Positions 49,605 to 58,833 of a DNA stretch of 64,000 bases are shown here, piece by piece. The translations under genes were made by a program, and so were the position numbers. The notes beneath the pieces are model-generated. The model was not told where the DNA came from and searched no databases. It was given only the letters and a program-made list of their open reading frames with translations. The stretch is taken from positions 118,412-182,411 of the forward strand of contig JAJEFA010000020.1 in assembly GCA_022820725.1 (NCBI GenBank), written 5' to 3'. How positions within the stretch are numbered: the stretch's first letter is position 1; the number at the start of each line of letters is the position of its first letter. This stretch comes from Candidatus Binatia bacterium. Lineage in GTDB: Bacteria > Desulfobacterota > Binatia > Bin18.

Positions 49605-51986
49605 TCACGCCCGTGCCTGGTCAATCAGGGCGAGCACCCGCTCCGGGGTGAGCGGAATCTCGTTGACCCGCACCCCCAACGGTGCCAAGGCATCGGCCAC
49701 GGCGTTGGCGATGGCTGCCGGCGGTGAAATGGCGCCACCTTCGCCCATGCCCTTGATGCCGCGCGGCGTGTTCGGGGCCGGGGTTTCTATATGGCTGATT
49801 TCGACCCGCGGGACGTCCACCGCGGTGGGGGCCAGATAGTCCATCAGCGTCCCCGTCAGCAGTTGGCCGTTGTCGTCGTATACCGTCTGTTCGTACAGGG
49901 CCGAGCCTATCCCCTGAGCCACGCCGCCCTGGATCTGTCCGTCAACCACCAGCGGGTTGATAATGGTGCCGCAGTCTTCGACCACAATCAGCCGCAGCAG
50001 CCGGACGTAGCCGGTTTCGATATCCACCTCGACCGTTGCCAGAACCGTGGCATTGGCGTGGGTCCAGGGCGGTGGGGTGTAGTGCGCGGTCGCTTCCAAA
50101 CCCGGCTCTTCGTCTTCCGGCAGGCCCGCCGGGGCTTGAACAACCAGCAGGTGGGCGATGTCCTGGAGAGGCATGAGTACCAGGCCATCCGTCTTGCGCC
50201 GGACCTGTCCCTCTGCCAGCTCAAGGTCATCTTGTGGCACTTCACTCAGGCGTGAGGCCGTACGCAGAATTTTCTCCCGCAACTGGCTCGACGCCTGAAT
50301 AATGGCCCCGCCGCCGAGCACGGCGCTGCGGCTGGCCCACGTTCCCCAGCCGTGCGGAACGGTCGTGGTATCTCCCTGGATCACCCTGACGTCGGCCACG
50401 GGCACGCCCAACTCGTCCGCCGCAACCTGGGCAAACGTCGTCTCATGGCCCTGGCCGTGCGAGTGGGTGCCGACCAGGACGGTGACCTTGCCGTTCGCGT
50501 CTATGCGCACGGTAGCCGATTCATAGCCGCCCCAGGTGATGCCGACCGGCTCAAAACTGCGATAGCTGTAGGACGAGCTCTCGACATAACAACCCAGACC
50601 AACGCCGAGGTAGCGCCCGTGCTGTCTGGCCTGTTGCTGCTCGGCCCGGAAAGCCTGGTAGTCGAGCATATCCAGGGCCTTTTGCAGCGCCTCCCGGTGG
50701 CTGCCGCTTTCAATCTCCACTCCGGTGATAATCTGATAGGGATGTTCCTCCTTGCGGATCATATTACGCAGGCGCAGCTCGGCCGGGTCGAGTCCCAGTT
50801 TCTGGGCTCCCAGGTCGAGCAGGCGTTCCATGACCAGGATGCTGACCGGCAAACCCACCCCCCGATAGGCTCCGCTCGTGGTCTTGTTGGTGACAACCGA
50901 CAGGGCCTCACAGCGGAAGGCCGGGACCTTATAGGGACCGCCGGGGAAGGCCGAAGCCGCCATGCCGGCCTCCAGGGCGGAGCCCCACGGATAAGCCGAG
51001 TAGGCACCCACGTCGCAGATAAAACGCCCCCTCACCCCTAGAATAGTTCCCTCCTTGGTCAGGGCGAGTTCGGCCTGCACGACTTGCTGCTTGGCCTGCA
51101 GGGTCGAGGCGGACAGGTTTTCGCGTCGGTCTTCGATCCATTTGACCGGGCGGCCGAGATGCTTGGCAAGAAAGGTCAGCAGGACTTCCTCGGGATAGAC
51201 GTAGGCTTTGGGTCCAAACCCGCCGCCGACATCCGGGGCAATGACCCGGATATGGTGCTCGGGAAAGTCGAGCAGACGGGCCAGGTGGGCGCGCATCAGA
51301 TGCGGCACCTGGGTCGAGGACCACAGTGTCAGGGAGCCCAAGGCAGGCTCATAGTGGGCCAGACAGCCACGAGCTTCCATGGGCAGCGCCACATGCCGAC
51401 CGGTCGCGAAGCGCTCGGCCACGATGCAGTCTGCCGACTGGAAGGCCTGGGCAATCGCACCGGCTTCCATGTCTACCGACTGCATGAGATTGTCGCCCCA
51501 TTCCTCATGGATGAGCGGGGCGTCCGGTTCCATGGCCTGCTCGATATCACGCACAACCTCCAGGGGCTCATACTCGACTGTCACGTGAGTCGCGGCATCC
51601 TCTGCCGTGTAGCGGTCCGCAGCCACGACGACCGCCACGGGTTCTCCCACGAAGCGGACCTTGTCCTGGGCTAACACCGACCAGTTGCACGGCTTATGTT
51701 TCGGAGCCTTGGCCGGGTCATACTCCACGCGCAGGGGCCGGATCGCCTGGGCGATATCCGCCCCGGTCAAGACCGCCTCCACCCCCGGATGGGCTTGAGC
51801 GGCGCTGACATCGACGGTGAGCACTCGGGCATGCGGGTAGGGGCTGCGCACAAACGCGACCCCGAGGGTGCCGGGCAGGTGGATATCGTCGACGTACTGG
51901 CTTTGACCCAACAGCACCCGTGGGTCTTCGACCCGTTTCACCTGGGCACCGACCATCTTCCCCGTGCCGACCGGACTCGTGGTCAT
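49605..51986 (-). CDS. Molybdenum hydroxylase (xanthine dehydrogenase family) large subunit, orphan
   Basis: This 793-residue protein is the molybdopterin-binding large subunit of the xanthine/CO dehydrogenase family. It has an N-terminal VKRVEDPRVLLGQSQYVDDI, the GGGFGPK cofactor loop, a GAYRGVGLP segment (usually GRP), and GIKGMGEGGAISPP with the catalytic Glu near the end. These enzymes hydroxylate N-heterocycles or aldehydes. Normally a [2Fe-2S] small subunit and a FAD medium subunit are encoded alongside; none is seen in this window. GGAGG precedes the ATG. It is co-transcribed with an LLM gene. Confidence 0.93.
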   Translation of the reverse strand: MTTSPVGTGKMVGAQVKRVEDPRVLLGQSQYVDDIHLPGTLGVAFVRSPYPHARVLTVDVSAAQAHPGVEAVLTGADIAQAIRPLRVEYDPAKAPKHKPCNWSVLAQDKVRFVGEPVAVVVAADRYTAEDAATHVTVEYEPLEVVRDIEQAMEPDAPLIHEEWGDNLMQSVDMEAGAIAQAFQSADCIVAERFATGRHVALPMEARGCLAHYEPALGSLTLWSSTQVPHLMRAHLARLLDFPEHHIRVIAPDVGGGFGPKAYVYPEEVLLTFLAKHLGRPVKWIEDRRENLSASTLQAKQQVVQAELALTKEGTILGVRGRFICDVGAYSAYPWGSALEAGMAASAFPGGPYKVPAFRCEALSVVTNKTTSGAYRGVGLPVSILVMERLLDLGAQKLGLDPAELRLRNMIRKEEHPYQIITGVEIESGSHREALQKALDMLDYQAFRAEQQQARQHGRYLGVGLGCYVESSSYSYRSFEPVGITWGGYESATVRIDANGKVTVLVGTHSHGQGHETTFAQVAADELGVPVADVRVIQGDTTTVPHGWGTWASRSAVLGGGAIIQASSQLREKILRTASRLSEVPQDDLELAEGQVRRKTDGLVLMPLQDIAHLLVVQAPAGLPEDEEPGLEATAHYTPPPWTHANATVLATVEVDIETGYVRLLRLIVVEDCGTIINPLVVDGQIQGGVAQGIGSALYEQTVYDDNGQLLTGTLMDYLAPTAVDVPRVEISHIETPAPNTPRGIKGMGEGGAISPPAAIANAVADALAPLGVRVNEIPLTPERVLALIDQARA

Positions 51987-52264
51987 GGAGTTTCCTCCCC
52001 CTGTGGCAGTTCTCGTACCATCGCGCGTTTATATTTGGAGGTCAAGGAGAAGGGTGACTTCAGACCCGGACCTGAATGAAAGTGCTGCGATATTGGAGTA
52101 CGCTACGCTGGCCCAGCCGACTCCGCAGAATGATACGTATCAAACCTGGATTGACAAATGGCCAGAACATAACGAATGCTAAACGACCAACGGAGACGAA
52201 AACGCTTTATGTTGACTCTCAGGAATGGAGACCGCGGGCAGTACAGGATACACGGGTGAATGGC
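51987..52264. other. Divergent spacer upstream of the Hyu operon (278 bases)
   Basis: This spacer separates the divergent molybdenum hydroxylase and first hyuA genes. The hyuA frame stays open to 52076, but that stretch does not encode family-like sequence and is locally A+T-richer. It should contain the promoter of the seven-gene Hyu operon. No clear promoter hexamers or operator are visible. Confidence 0.4.
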
Positions 52265-54349
52265 ATGGCACAGTATCGCATTGCCATCGACGTTGGCGGC
52301 ACGTTTACCGATATTGTCGTTGCTGACACCACGGGGCGTATGACAATCGGGAAGGGCCTCACGACCCGAGAGCGGCTCTTTCACGGTATGGAGCAGGGCC
52401 TGACCGTCGTGGCCCAGCAGCTTGGCGAGCCTGACGTGCCCACCCTGCTCAGCCAGGCTGACCTCTTTATCTATGGGACGACCACCGCGACGAACGCCGT
52501 GGTTGAGGGGAAGACCGGCAAGACTGCATTTCTGACAACTGCGGGCTTTCCTGACATTCTGGTGCTCCGCGAGGGCGGCAAGACCAATGCCTATGACTTC
52601 ACCGCACCCTACCCGGAACCCTATGTCCCGCGGCGTCTCACCTTTGAAGTACGGGAGCGGGTGAATGCGGAGGGAGAGGTTGTTGTCCCGCTCGATGTGG
52701 AGCACGCGCGCAGCATTCTGAAGCGCCTGCGTGCGCAGCACATTGAGGCGATCGGTGTCTGTCTGGTGTGGTCCATTGTCAACCCAACCCACGAAGCAAC
52801 GCTGGGCCGGTTGATTGAGGAGGAACTGCCGGGAGTTGCCTACACGCTCTCATCCCAGCTCAACCCGATTATTCGTGAATATCGTCGGGCATCGGCAACC
52901 GTCATCGATGCCTCGCTCAAACCGCTCATGCAGCACCATCTGCGTGAGATTGCTCAGGATGTGAGTCGCGCCGGCTTTCGTGGCGAGATTCTCGGCGCAA
53001 CATCGTCTGGTGGCGTCATGCCCATTCAGGAGCTGGCGGAGCGTCCTATTAATACTATCCGCTCGGGTCCCGCGCTCGCACCGGTGGCGGCGCTGCATTA
53101 CGCGCGGGCTGAGGTTGGCAGCCGAGATGTCATCACGTGTGATACGGGTGGGACCAGCTTCGACGTCAGTCTGGTGCGGGATGGCCTGATAAAGGCCACG
53201 CGTGAAACCTGGCTCGGTGGTCAGTGGGTTGGGCACATGACCGGCCTCTCGTCCGTTGATGTCCGCAGCATTGGCGCTGGCGGTGGCTCGATCGCCTGGA
53301 TCGACCCTGGTGGCCTGCTCCGTATTGGCCCCCACAGTGCCGGCGCTGAGCCTGGCCCGGCCTGTTACGGACGGGGAGGGGCACGACCGACCGTCACGGA
53401 CGCGGCCCTGGTGCTCGGCTACCTGAATCCCGCCTACTTCCTGGGAGGACAGATGCAACTGGATATGGAGGCCGCGCGGCAAGCCGTTGGAACCATTGCC
53501 GAGCCGCTGGAGCAAACGACCGACCAGGCCGCACAGGCTATTCTGACCATTGCCGGTGAGGCCATGGTGCAGGCGATCCAGGAGATCTCAGTGAACGAAG
53601 GGATTGACCCGCGCGAGACACTGCTGGTCGCTGGTGGAGGAGCCGCCGGACTGAATATGGTCTCTATTGCCCAAGCCTTGGGCTGTCCTCAAGTGCTCAT
53701 TCCCCGGACCGCCGGGGCGCTCAGCGCCTGCGGCGCACAGTACTCGGACATTGTGGCTGAGTTCAGCCTGAGTAGACTGGCCGTGACAGACGATTTCGCC
53801 TATACCGAGGTGAATGCGGCCTTACAGTCTCTGCACGCCGAAATGGATACCCTTGAGTCGGAGCTGCGGGGGCGGGGCCTGCGCAATTTTAAGCGGGACT
53901 TTTTTGTTGAGGCCCGCTATCCCACTCAGGTCTGGGAGCTCGAGATTCCCCTGGAAAAGGACCGCTTTGATGGGCCGCAGGACGTTGCCGCCCTGGTCCA
54001 GGGCTTCCATCGGGTGCACGAACGCGTTTTTGCGGTCAAGGAAGAAGGGGCCGAGGTCGAGTGCCTGTACTGGAAGGGCCGTTTGAGCGGGCTCCTGGAT
54101 CGGATGCAACCCGACCGTCCGCCTGCGCGGGATACACCGCGCGGGACCATGCCGCATGCGCACCGGAGTGTGTATTTCGCGGGTCAGGGTCGCACTGATA
54201 CTCCGCTGTACCTGGGATCCGCGCTTGAGCCCGGCATGCAGCTCCACGGACCGGCGATCATCGAGGAGCCGACGACAACGATCGTGCTCTACCCACACAG
54301 CGTCGCCCAGGTGGCGCCGTTGAATAACTATCTCATCAGCATACCCTGA
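52265..54349 (+). CDS. hyuA: Hydantoinase/oxoprolinase A subunit (first set)
   Basis: This 694-residue protein is the ATP-binding A subunit of the hydantoinase/5-oxoprolinase family. It has the actin-like phosphate loop IDVGGTFTD (8-16), GTTTATNAVVEG, CDTGGTSFDVSLV, and SIGAGGGSIAWID. The A subunit activates a lactam or carbonyl with ATP; the B subunit completes hydrolysis or carboxylation. Acetone/acetophenone carboxylases are related, so carboxylation is an alternative. The ATG at 52265 matches the family start; its ribosome binding site is weak. hyuB follows after 25 bases. It heads the operon hyuA1-hyuB1-rid-hyuA2-hyuB2-hyuB3-rid. Confidence 0.93.
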   Translation: MAQYRIAIDVGGTFTDIVVADTTGRMTIGKGLTTRERLFHGMEQGLTVVAQQLGEPDVPTLLSQADLFIYGTTTATNAVVEGKTGKTAFLTTAGFPDILVLREGGKTNAYDFTAPYPEPYVPRRLTFEVRERVNAEGEVVVPLDVEHARSILKRLRAQHIEAIGVCLVWSIVNPTHEATLGRLIEEELPGVAYTLSSQLNPIIREYRRASATVIDASLKPLMQHHLREIAQDVSRAGFRGEILGATSSGGVMPIQELAERPINTIRSGPALAPVAALHYARAEVGSRDVITCDTGGTSFDVSLVRDGLIKATRETWLGGQWVGHMTGLSSVDVRSIGAGGGSIAWIDPGGLLRIGPHSAGAEPGPACYGRGGARPTVTDAALVLGYLNPAYFLGGQMQLDMEAARQAVGTIAEPLEQTTDQAAQAILTIAGEAMVQAIQEISVNEGIDPRETLLVAGGGAAGLNMVSIAQALGCPQVLIPRTAGALSACGAQYSDIVAEFSLSRLAVTDDFAYTEVNAALQSLHAEMDTLESELRGRGLRNFKRDFFVEARYPTQVWELEIPLEKDRFDGPQDVAALVQGFHRVHERVFAVKEEGAEVECLYWKGRLSGLLDRMQPDRPPARDTPRGTMPHAHRSVYFAGQGRTDTPLYLGSALEPGMQLHGPAIIEEPTTTIVLYPHSVAQVAPLNNYLISIP

Positions 54350-54374
54350 TTGGCGTATGAGAAAGGCAGGACGG

Positions 54375-56186
54375 ATGGCAGCGCAGACACACAGTCGAGA
54401 GGTGCAGCAGACCACGCTTGACCCGACCCTGCTGGCCGTGCTGGCCAATCGATTTGAGGCGATTGTGCGCGAGATGACTCAAACCCTGCTCCGGGCCGGC
54501 CGCTCGGCCACGATCAGTATTGCGCGTGATTTTTCGTGCTCAATCACAACCAGTGTGACTGGCCAGCACGAGCTCCTGGCCGCGGCAGAAGGTTTGCCGG
54601 CTCATATCTACGGCTCTCATCTTCAGGCCCAGGCCATGTGTGAGCTGCATCCCGATCTGGCCGAGGGCGATGCCTTTCTGCATAACGATCCCTACTTAGG
54701 GAACTCCCATCCCGCAGATCACACCATCCTCGTGCCGGTTTTCTGCGAGGGGCAGCATCTGTTCACGGCGGTTGCCAAGGCCCACCTGTCCGATATCGGT
54801 AATGCCTTGCCCACCTCGTATATGCCGGCGGCGCGCGACGTCTATGAAGAAGGGGCGTTACTCTTCCCCTGCGTCTGCGTGCAACGCGCCTACGCAGATG
54901 TCGACGACATTATCCGCTTGTGTCGCCGGCGCATCCGCGTTCCCGAGCAGTGGTATGGGGACTATCTGGCGATGGTCGGCGCGGCCCGGGTTGGTGAACG
55001 GAAGATTCAGGACTTGGTCGCAAAGTACGGCTCCGAGACGATCAAGACCTTCGTGCACGAGTGGCTGGATTATTCGGAACGGCGCATGATCCACGCCATC
55101 CGGCAGTTGCCAGGTGGCGACGTAATCGGGACTGGTCGGCACGACCCGTTTCCAGGCCTGCCCGATGGCCTGCCGCTCAAGGTCGAAATTGCGATCGATA
55201 CGCAGGCGGGTCGGATTGCAGTTGACCTCCGCGACAATCCGGACAACGTTGCTGGTGGGGCAAACTCGTCGGAGGCGTGTTCGATATCGAGCGTCATGCA
55301 AGGCATCTTTAGCGCGCTGGACCCTGACGTGCCCCACAATGCCGGCAGCTTCCGGCGTATACACGTCAAGCTCCGGGAAGGGTGTGTGGTCGGTATTCCG
55401 CGCTTTCCGCATTCGTGTTCACTCGCGACCACGAATCCGGCCAACCGGCTGGTGGTCATCACCCAGTCGGCCTTTGCCGAACTCGGTGATGGCTGGGGCA
55501 CGGCGGAAGGCGGGGTTGCCCAAAACGCGGGCTATGCCGTGATCTCGGGTACGGACACGCGGCGCAACGGGGCCGCCTACGTCAACCAGCTCATCCTTGG
55601 GGGCAATGGCGGGCCGGCGTCTCCTGGGTGCGACGGCTGGGTGACCTACGGGATCGCCGTCATCTCGGGCCTCTTGTACCGGGACAGCGTTGAGATTGAC
55701 GAACAGAAATACCCGTTGTTCGTCAAGTCTGAAAAATTAGCCCAGGACAGTGGTGGACCGGGACGGTTTCGGGGCGCACCTGCGATTGAAGCGGAATACG
55801 GCCCGAAAGGCGATCCGGTGACATTGACCTTTCCTATGGAAGGCTACGAGACGCCGGCCAAAGGTGCGCGGGGCGGTCAGGCTGGCAGTAGGGCCTGGGC
55901 AATCAAGATCGACCGGGACGGGAGCGAGATACCGTTGCCAAACATCTTTACTGGAGACCTGCTGCCTGGTGAGTTCATACGCTACCGGGACTGTGGCGGC
56001 GGCGGTTATGGTCCGCCGACCGAGCGCAATCCGGAAGATGTGCGTCGCGACGTCCTTGAACGCTGGGTGTCGGTCGAGCAGGCACGCGTCGCGTATGGCG
56101 TTGTCCTGACCGGGAGTATCGAGGACGAAACGCTCGCTGTTGACCAAGAGGCCACGCGGGAACTGCGCGAGCAGCTCGGCAAGTAA
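54375..56186 (+). CDS. hyuB: Hydantoinase/oxoprolinase B subunit (first set)
   Basis: This 603-residue HyuB protein contains DPTLLAVLANRFEAIVREM at the start, HNDPYLGNSHPADHTILVPV (the NDPY...H...D block), DPFPGLPDGLPLKVEI and the closing RYRDCGGGGYGPPTERNP. It is the partner of HyuA1 in ATP-dependent lactam/imide hydrolysis or a related carboxylation. AGGA precedes the ATG at 54375; an ATG at 54357 has no site. The rid gene follows after 86 bases. Confidence 0.92.
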   Translation: MAAQTHSREVQQTTLDPTLLAVLANRFEAIVREMTQTLLRAGRSATISIARDFSCSITTSVTGQHELLAAAEGLPAHIYGSHLQAQAMCELHPDLAEGDAFLHNDPYLGNSHPADHTILVPVFCEGQHLFTAVAKAHLSDIGNALPTSYMPAARDVYEEGALLFPCVCVQRAYADVDDIIRLCRRRIRVPEQWYGDYLAMVGAARVGERKIQDLVAKYGSETIKTFVHEWLDYSERRMIHAIRQLPGGDVIGTGRHDPFPGLPDGLPLKVEIAIDTQAGRIAVDLRDNPDNVAGGANSSEACSISSVMQGIFSALDPDVPHNAGSFRRIHVKLREGCVVGIPRFPHSCSLATTNPANRLVVITQSAFAELGDGWGTAEGGVAQNAGYAVISGTDTRRNGAAYVNQLILGGNGGPASPGCDGWVTYGIAVISGLLYRDSVEIDEQKYPLFVKSEKLAQDSGGPGRFRGAPAIEAEYGPKGDPVTLTFPMEGYETPAKGARGGQAGSRAWAIKIDRDGSEIPLPNIFTGDLLPGEFIRYRDCGGGGYGPPTERNPEDVRRDVLERWVSVEQARVAYGVVLTGSIEDETLAVDQEATRELREQLGK

Positions 56187-56272
56187 CGGGAGCAGGGAGA
56201 CAAGATCAGGGGTGTCAACTGAATGCCGAGCGACCCTCACCCGCGTCCGCCGATGAACCAAGGAGGGAAACC

Positions 56273-56677
56273 ATGAGTACAAAGAAGATCCTGAACACCT
56301 CGTTCTGGTCACGGCCGGGCAAGTTTGGGCCCTGGGCGCAGGCGATCCAGGTGCCTGCGGGGCACGACCTTGTTTTTACCACAGGCATGACTGCGCGAGA
56401 CGAAAACGGGAACACGGTCGCCCCCGGCGATGTGAAGACGCAGACACGGCGCATCTTTGAGCAGATGCGAGCCATCTTTGCCGAGGCCGGTGCGACCATG
56501 AACGACGTCGTCAAAATGACGGTCTATATTCAAGACATGGACGATGTGTTGGCCATCCAAGAGGTCCGGAACGAGTATTGGCCGAGTGAGCCGCCGGTCT
56601 CGGCTACGGTCCAAGTGGCCCGGCTTGTCTCGGATGAGGTCCGGATCGAAGTTGAGGCCATGGCTGTCGTACCCTAG
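56273..56677 (+). CDS. Rid-family protein in Hyu operon (first)
   Basis: This 134-residue Rid protein has FTTGMTARDENGNTVAPGDV, FEQMRAIFAEAGATMNDVVKMTVYI and the C-terminal VSATVQVARLVSDEVRIEVEAMAV. The RSC segment of archetypal RidA (Arg needed for imine deamination) is replaced here by VSA, so classical RidA activity is unlikely. AAGGAGGG fixes the ATG. It lies between hyuB1 and hyuA2. It may protect from, or process, reactive products of ring opening (inference). Confidence 0.9.
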   Translation: MSTKKILNTSFWSRPGKFGPWAQAIQVPAGHDLVFTTGMTARDENGNTVAPGDVKTQTRRIFEQMRAIFAEAGATMNDVVKMTVYIQDMDDVLAIQEVRNEYWPSEPPVSATVQVARLVSDEVRIEVEAMAVVP

Positions 56678-56750
56678 GGACGGCAGATACGGTCTCATAG
56701 GGTTTTTGTATTTCTTTGTATTTCAGCTAAGAATTATCCGAGACGTACTC

Positions 56751-58817
56751 ATGGGCTATCGCATTGGGATCGACGTTGGCGGGACTTTTACCGATTTTGT
56801 GGCGGTCAATACCGACCAGCAGATGTATAGCGGGAAGACGCCGACGATTGCCGCCGATGAAGCGGCCAGCGTCTTTGGCGGGCTGGAACAGATTGCGGCC
56901 CACTTTGGCGTCTCTCTTCAGACGCTTCTGGCCGAGACTGACCCCATCGTCCTCGGCACGACCGTTGTCACGAACACCATGCTGGAGTTTGCCGGCGCAA
57001 ATATCGGCCTGATCACCACCAAGGGGTTTCGAGACGTTATCGAACTGCGCCGTGGGTATAAAGAAAGCCTGTTCGATATCCGGCTGCCGCCGCCCCATCC
57101 CATTGTTGAGCGCGGGAAACGACTGGGGGTGACCGAGCGCATTGATGCCAGCGGCCGGATTGTCACGCCGCTGGACGAGGCGGAGGTGTATGCCGCGCTG
57201 GAGCACCTGCGTGGTGTTGGGGTCGAGGCCGTTGCCGTGTGTCTGCTGTTCAGCTTTGTGAATCCTGTCCACGAGCGACGCGTGCGCGACATTATCCACG
57301 AGGTCGACCCGGACCTGTTCGTCAGCCTGTCCTCGGACGTGCTGCCCCAGGTGCGAGAGTTCGAACGGGTCAGCACCACGGTCGTGAACGCCTATACCAG
57401 CCCGAAGCTGCGGGCCTACCTGGAGCAGCTGTCCGCCAGGCTCGAAGCCCAGGGATTCCGGGGTGGACTCTTCCTGATGCAGTCCAACGGCGGGATGATG
57501 GATATCGGCTTTGCGCGCGAGCACGGCGTGGACGCCGTCTTGTCCGGTCCGTCGGGCGGCGTGGTGGCAGCGACGTTCTTAGGTGAGCAGTCCGGTTATA
57601 AGAATATCATCACGGCCGATATGGGCGGCACGAGTTACGACGTCTGTCTGATTAAGGATTCCGCCCCGGAGGTTGGGGTGGATAACTGGATCAGCCGGTA
57701 TCGGGTCGCCGTTCCGCTAATTGATATTCATACCATTGGGGCTGGCGGCGGCTCGATCGCCTGGCTCGACGACGCCGGAGCGCTCCGGGTCGGACCGCGC
57801 TCGGCCGGCGCTCAGCCTGGGCCGGCCTGCTACGACCGGGGCGGAACCGAGCCCACGGTGACGGACGCTGATCTTGTCTTGGGCTATCTCGACGCGGGCT
57901 CTTTTCTGGATGGACACATGGCGCTGGATCGCCACGCCGCCCACCGGGCGATCCGACAGCATATTGCCGAGCCCATGAACATCAGTGTGGAAGAGGCGGC
58001 CAGCGGGATTTTTGACATTGCCAACAACAGCATGATTAACGCCATCCGCTATGTGTCGGTCGCCCGGGGGCGGGACCCGCGGGATTTCGCGCTGTTGGCC
58101 TTTGGGGGAGCCGGTCCGGTCCACGCGGGCACGCAGGTCCGCGACCTGGGCATCCGCACCATTCTGGTCCCGAAAAACGCCTCGGTCCTGTCCGCGCTGG
58201 GGAATTTAATCGCCAACTTCAAAGTCTCCAAAGTGCAATCGTTTATCGCCAAGTCCGACCGCGTTGACCTGGAGGAGCTGAACGGCGTGCTGGCGCGTCT
58301 GCACCAGGAGGCCGAGGTGCTTTTAGGCGACCGTTCCCGCATCCGTGAGGTGCTGGTCCGGCGTTTCCTCGATATTCGCTACGAGGGTCAGGTCCAGGAA
58401 GTGATCGTGCCCATCCAGGCGCGGACGCGTCGTCTGAGCGAGGTCAGTCTGGCGCAGACCCTGGAGGAGTTCCACGAACTGCACGAGCAGATCTATAAAT
58501 TTCAGCGGCCCGAGCAGTCGGTGGAGATCGTCAGCGTACGCCTGGACATGATCGGGGTGCGGGCGCCGCTGCATTTTGAAAGCCATCCGTTTGAGGACGA
58601 GGATGCCGGCCATGCGCGCAAAGGCCGCCGCCCGGTATACTTCGAGCCGCACGGCTTTGTGGACACCGATATTTACGACGGAGAGCGGGTCCGGCCCGGC
58701 AACCTGATCACCGGCCCGGCGATTATTGAGGAAGCAAACACGAGTGTGGTTCTTTATCCGAACCAAGAGGCCATGCTCGATCAGTTCCTGACCTATGTCA
58801 TCCAGGTCGCCAAATAA
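56751..58817 (+). CDS. hyuA: Hydantoinase/oxoprolinase A subunit (second set)
   Basis: This 688-residue HyuA protein has IDVGGTFTD (7-15), GTTVVTNTMLEF, ADMGGTSYDVCLI and TIGAGGGSIAWLDD. It differs clearly from HyuA1, so the two sets probably act on different substrates. The ATG at 56751 agrees with the family N-terminus; the frame upstream overlaps the rid gene and is rejected. The Shine-Dalgarno is poor, so expression may depend on coupling to the upstream rid gene 73 bases away. hyuB2 follows after 16 bases. Confidence 0.93.
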   Translation: MGYRIGIDVGGTFTDFVAVNTDQQMYSGKTPTIAADEAASVFGGLEQIAAHFGVSLQTLLAETDPIVLGTTVVTNTMLEFAGANIGLITTKGFRDVIELRRGYKESLFDIRLPPPHPIVERGKRLGVTERIDASGRIVTPLDEAEVYAALEHLRGVGVEAVAVCLLFSFVNPVHERRVRDIIHEVDPDLFVSLSSDVLPQVREFERVSTTVVNAYTSPKLRAYLEQLSARLEAQGFRGGLFLMQSNGGMMDIGFAREHGVDAVLSGPSGGVVAATFLGEQSGYKNIITADMGGTSYDVCLIKDSAPEVGVDNWISRYRVAVPLIDIHTIGAGGGSIAWLDDAGALRVGPRSAGAQPGPACYDRGGTEPTVTDADLVLGYLDAGSFLDGHMALDRHAAHRAIRQHIAEPMNISVEEAASGIFDIANNSMINAIRYVSVARGRDPRDFALLAFGGAGPVHAGTQVRDLGIRTILVPKNASVLSALGNLIANFKVSKVQSFIAKSDRVDLEELNGVLARLHQEAEVLLGDRSRIREVLVRRFLDIRYEGQVQEVIVPIQARTRRLSEVSLAQTLEEFHELHEQIYKFQRPEQSVEIVSVRLDMIGVRAPLHFESHPFEDEDAGHARKGRRPVYFEPHGFVDTDIYDGERVRPGNLITGPAIIEEANTSVVLYPNQEAMLDQFLTYVIQVAK

Positions 58818-58833
58818 GCCCCCAATAAGACCG

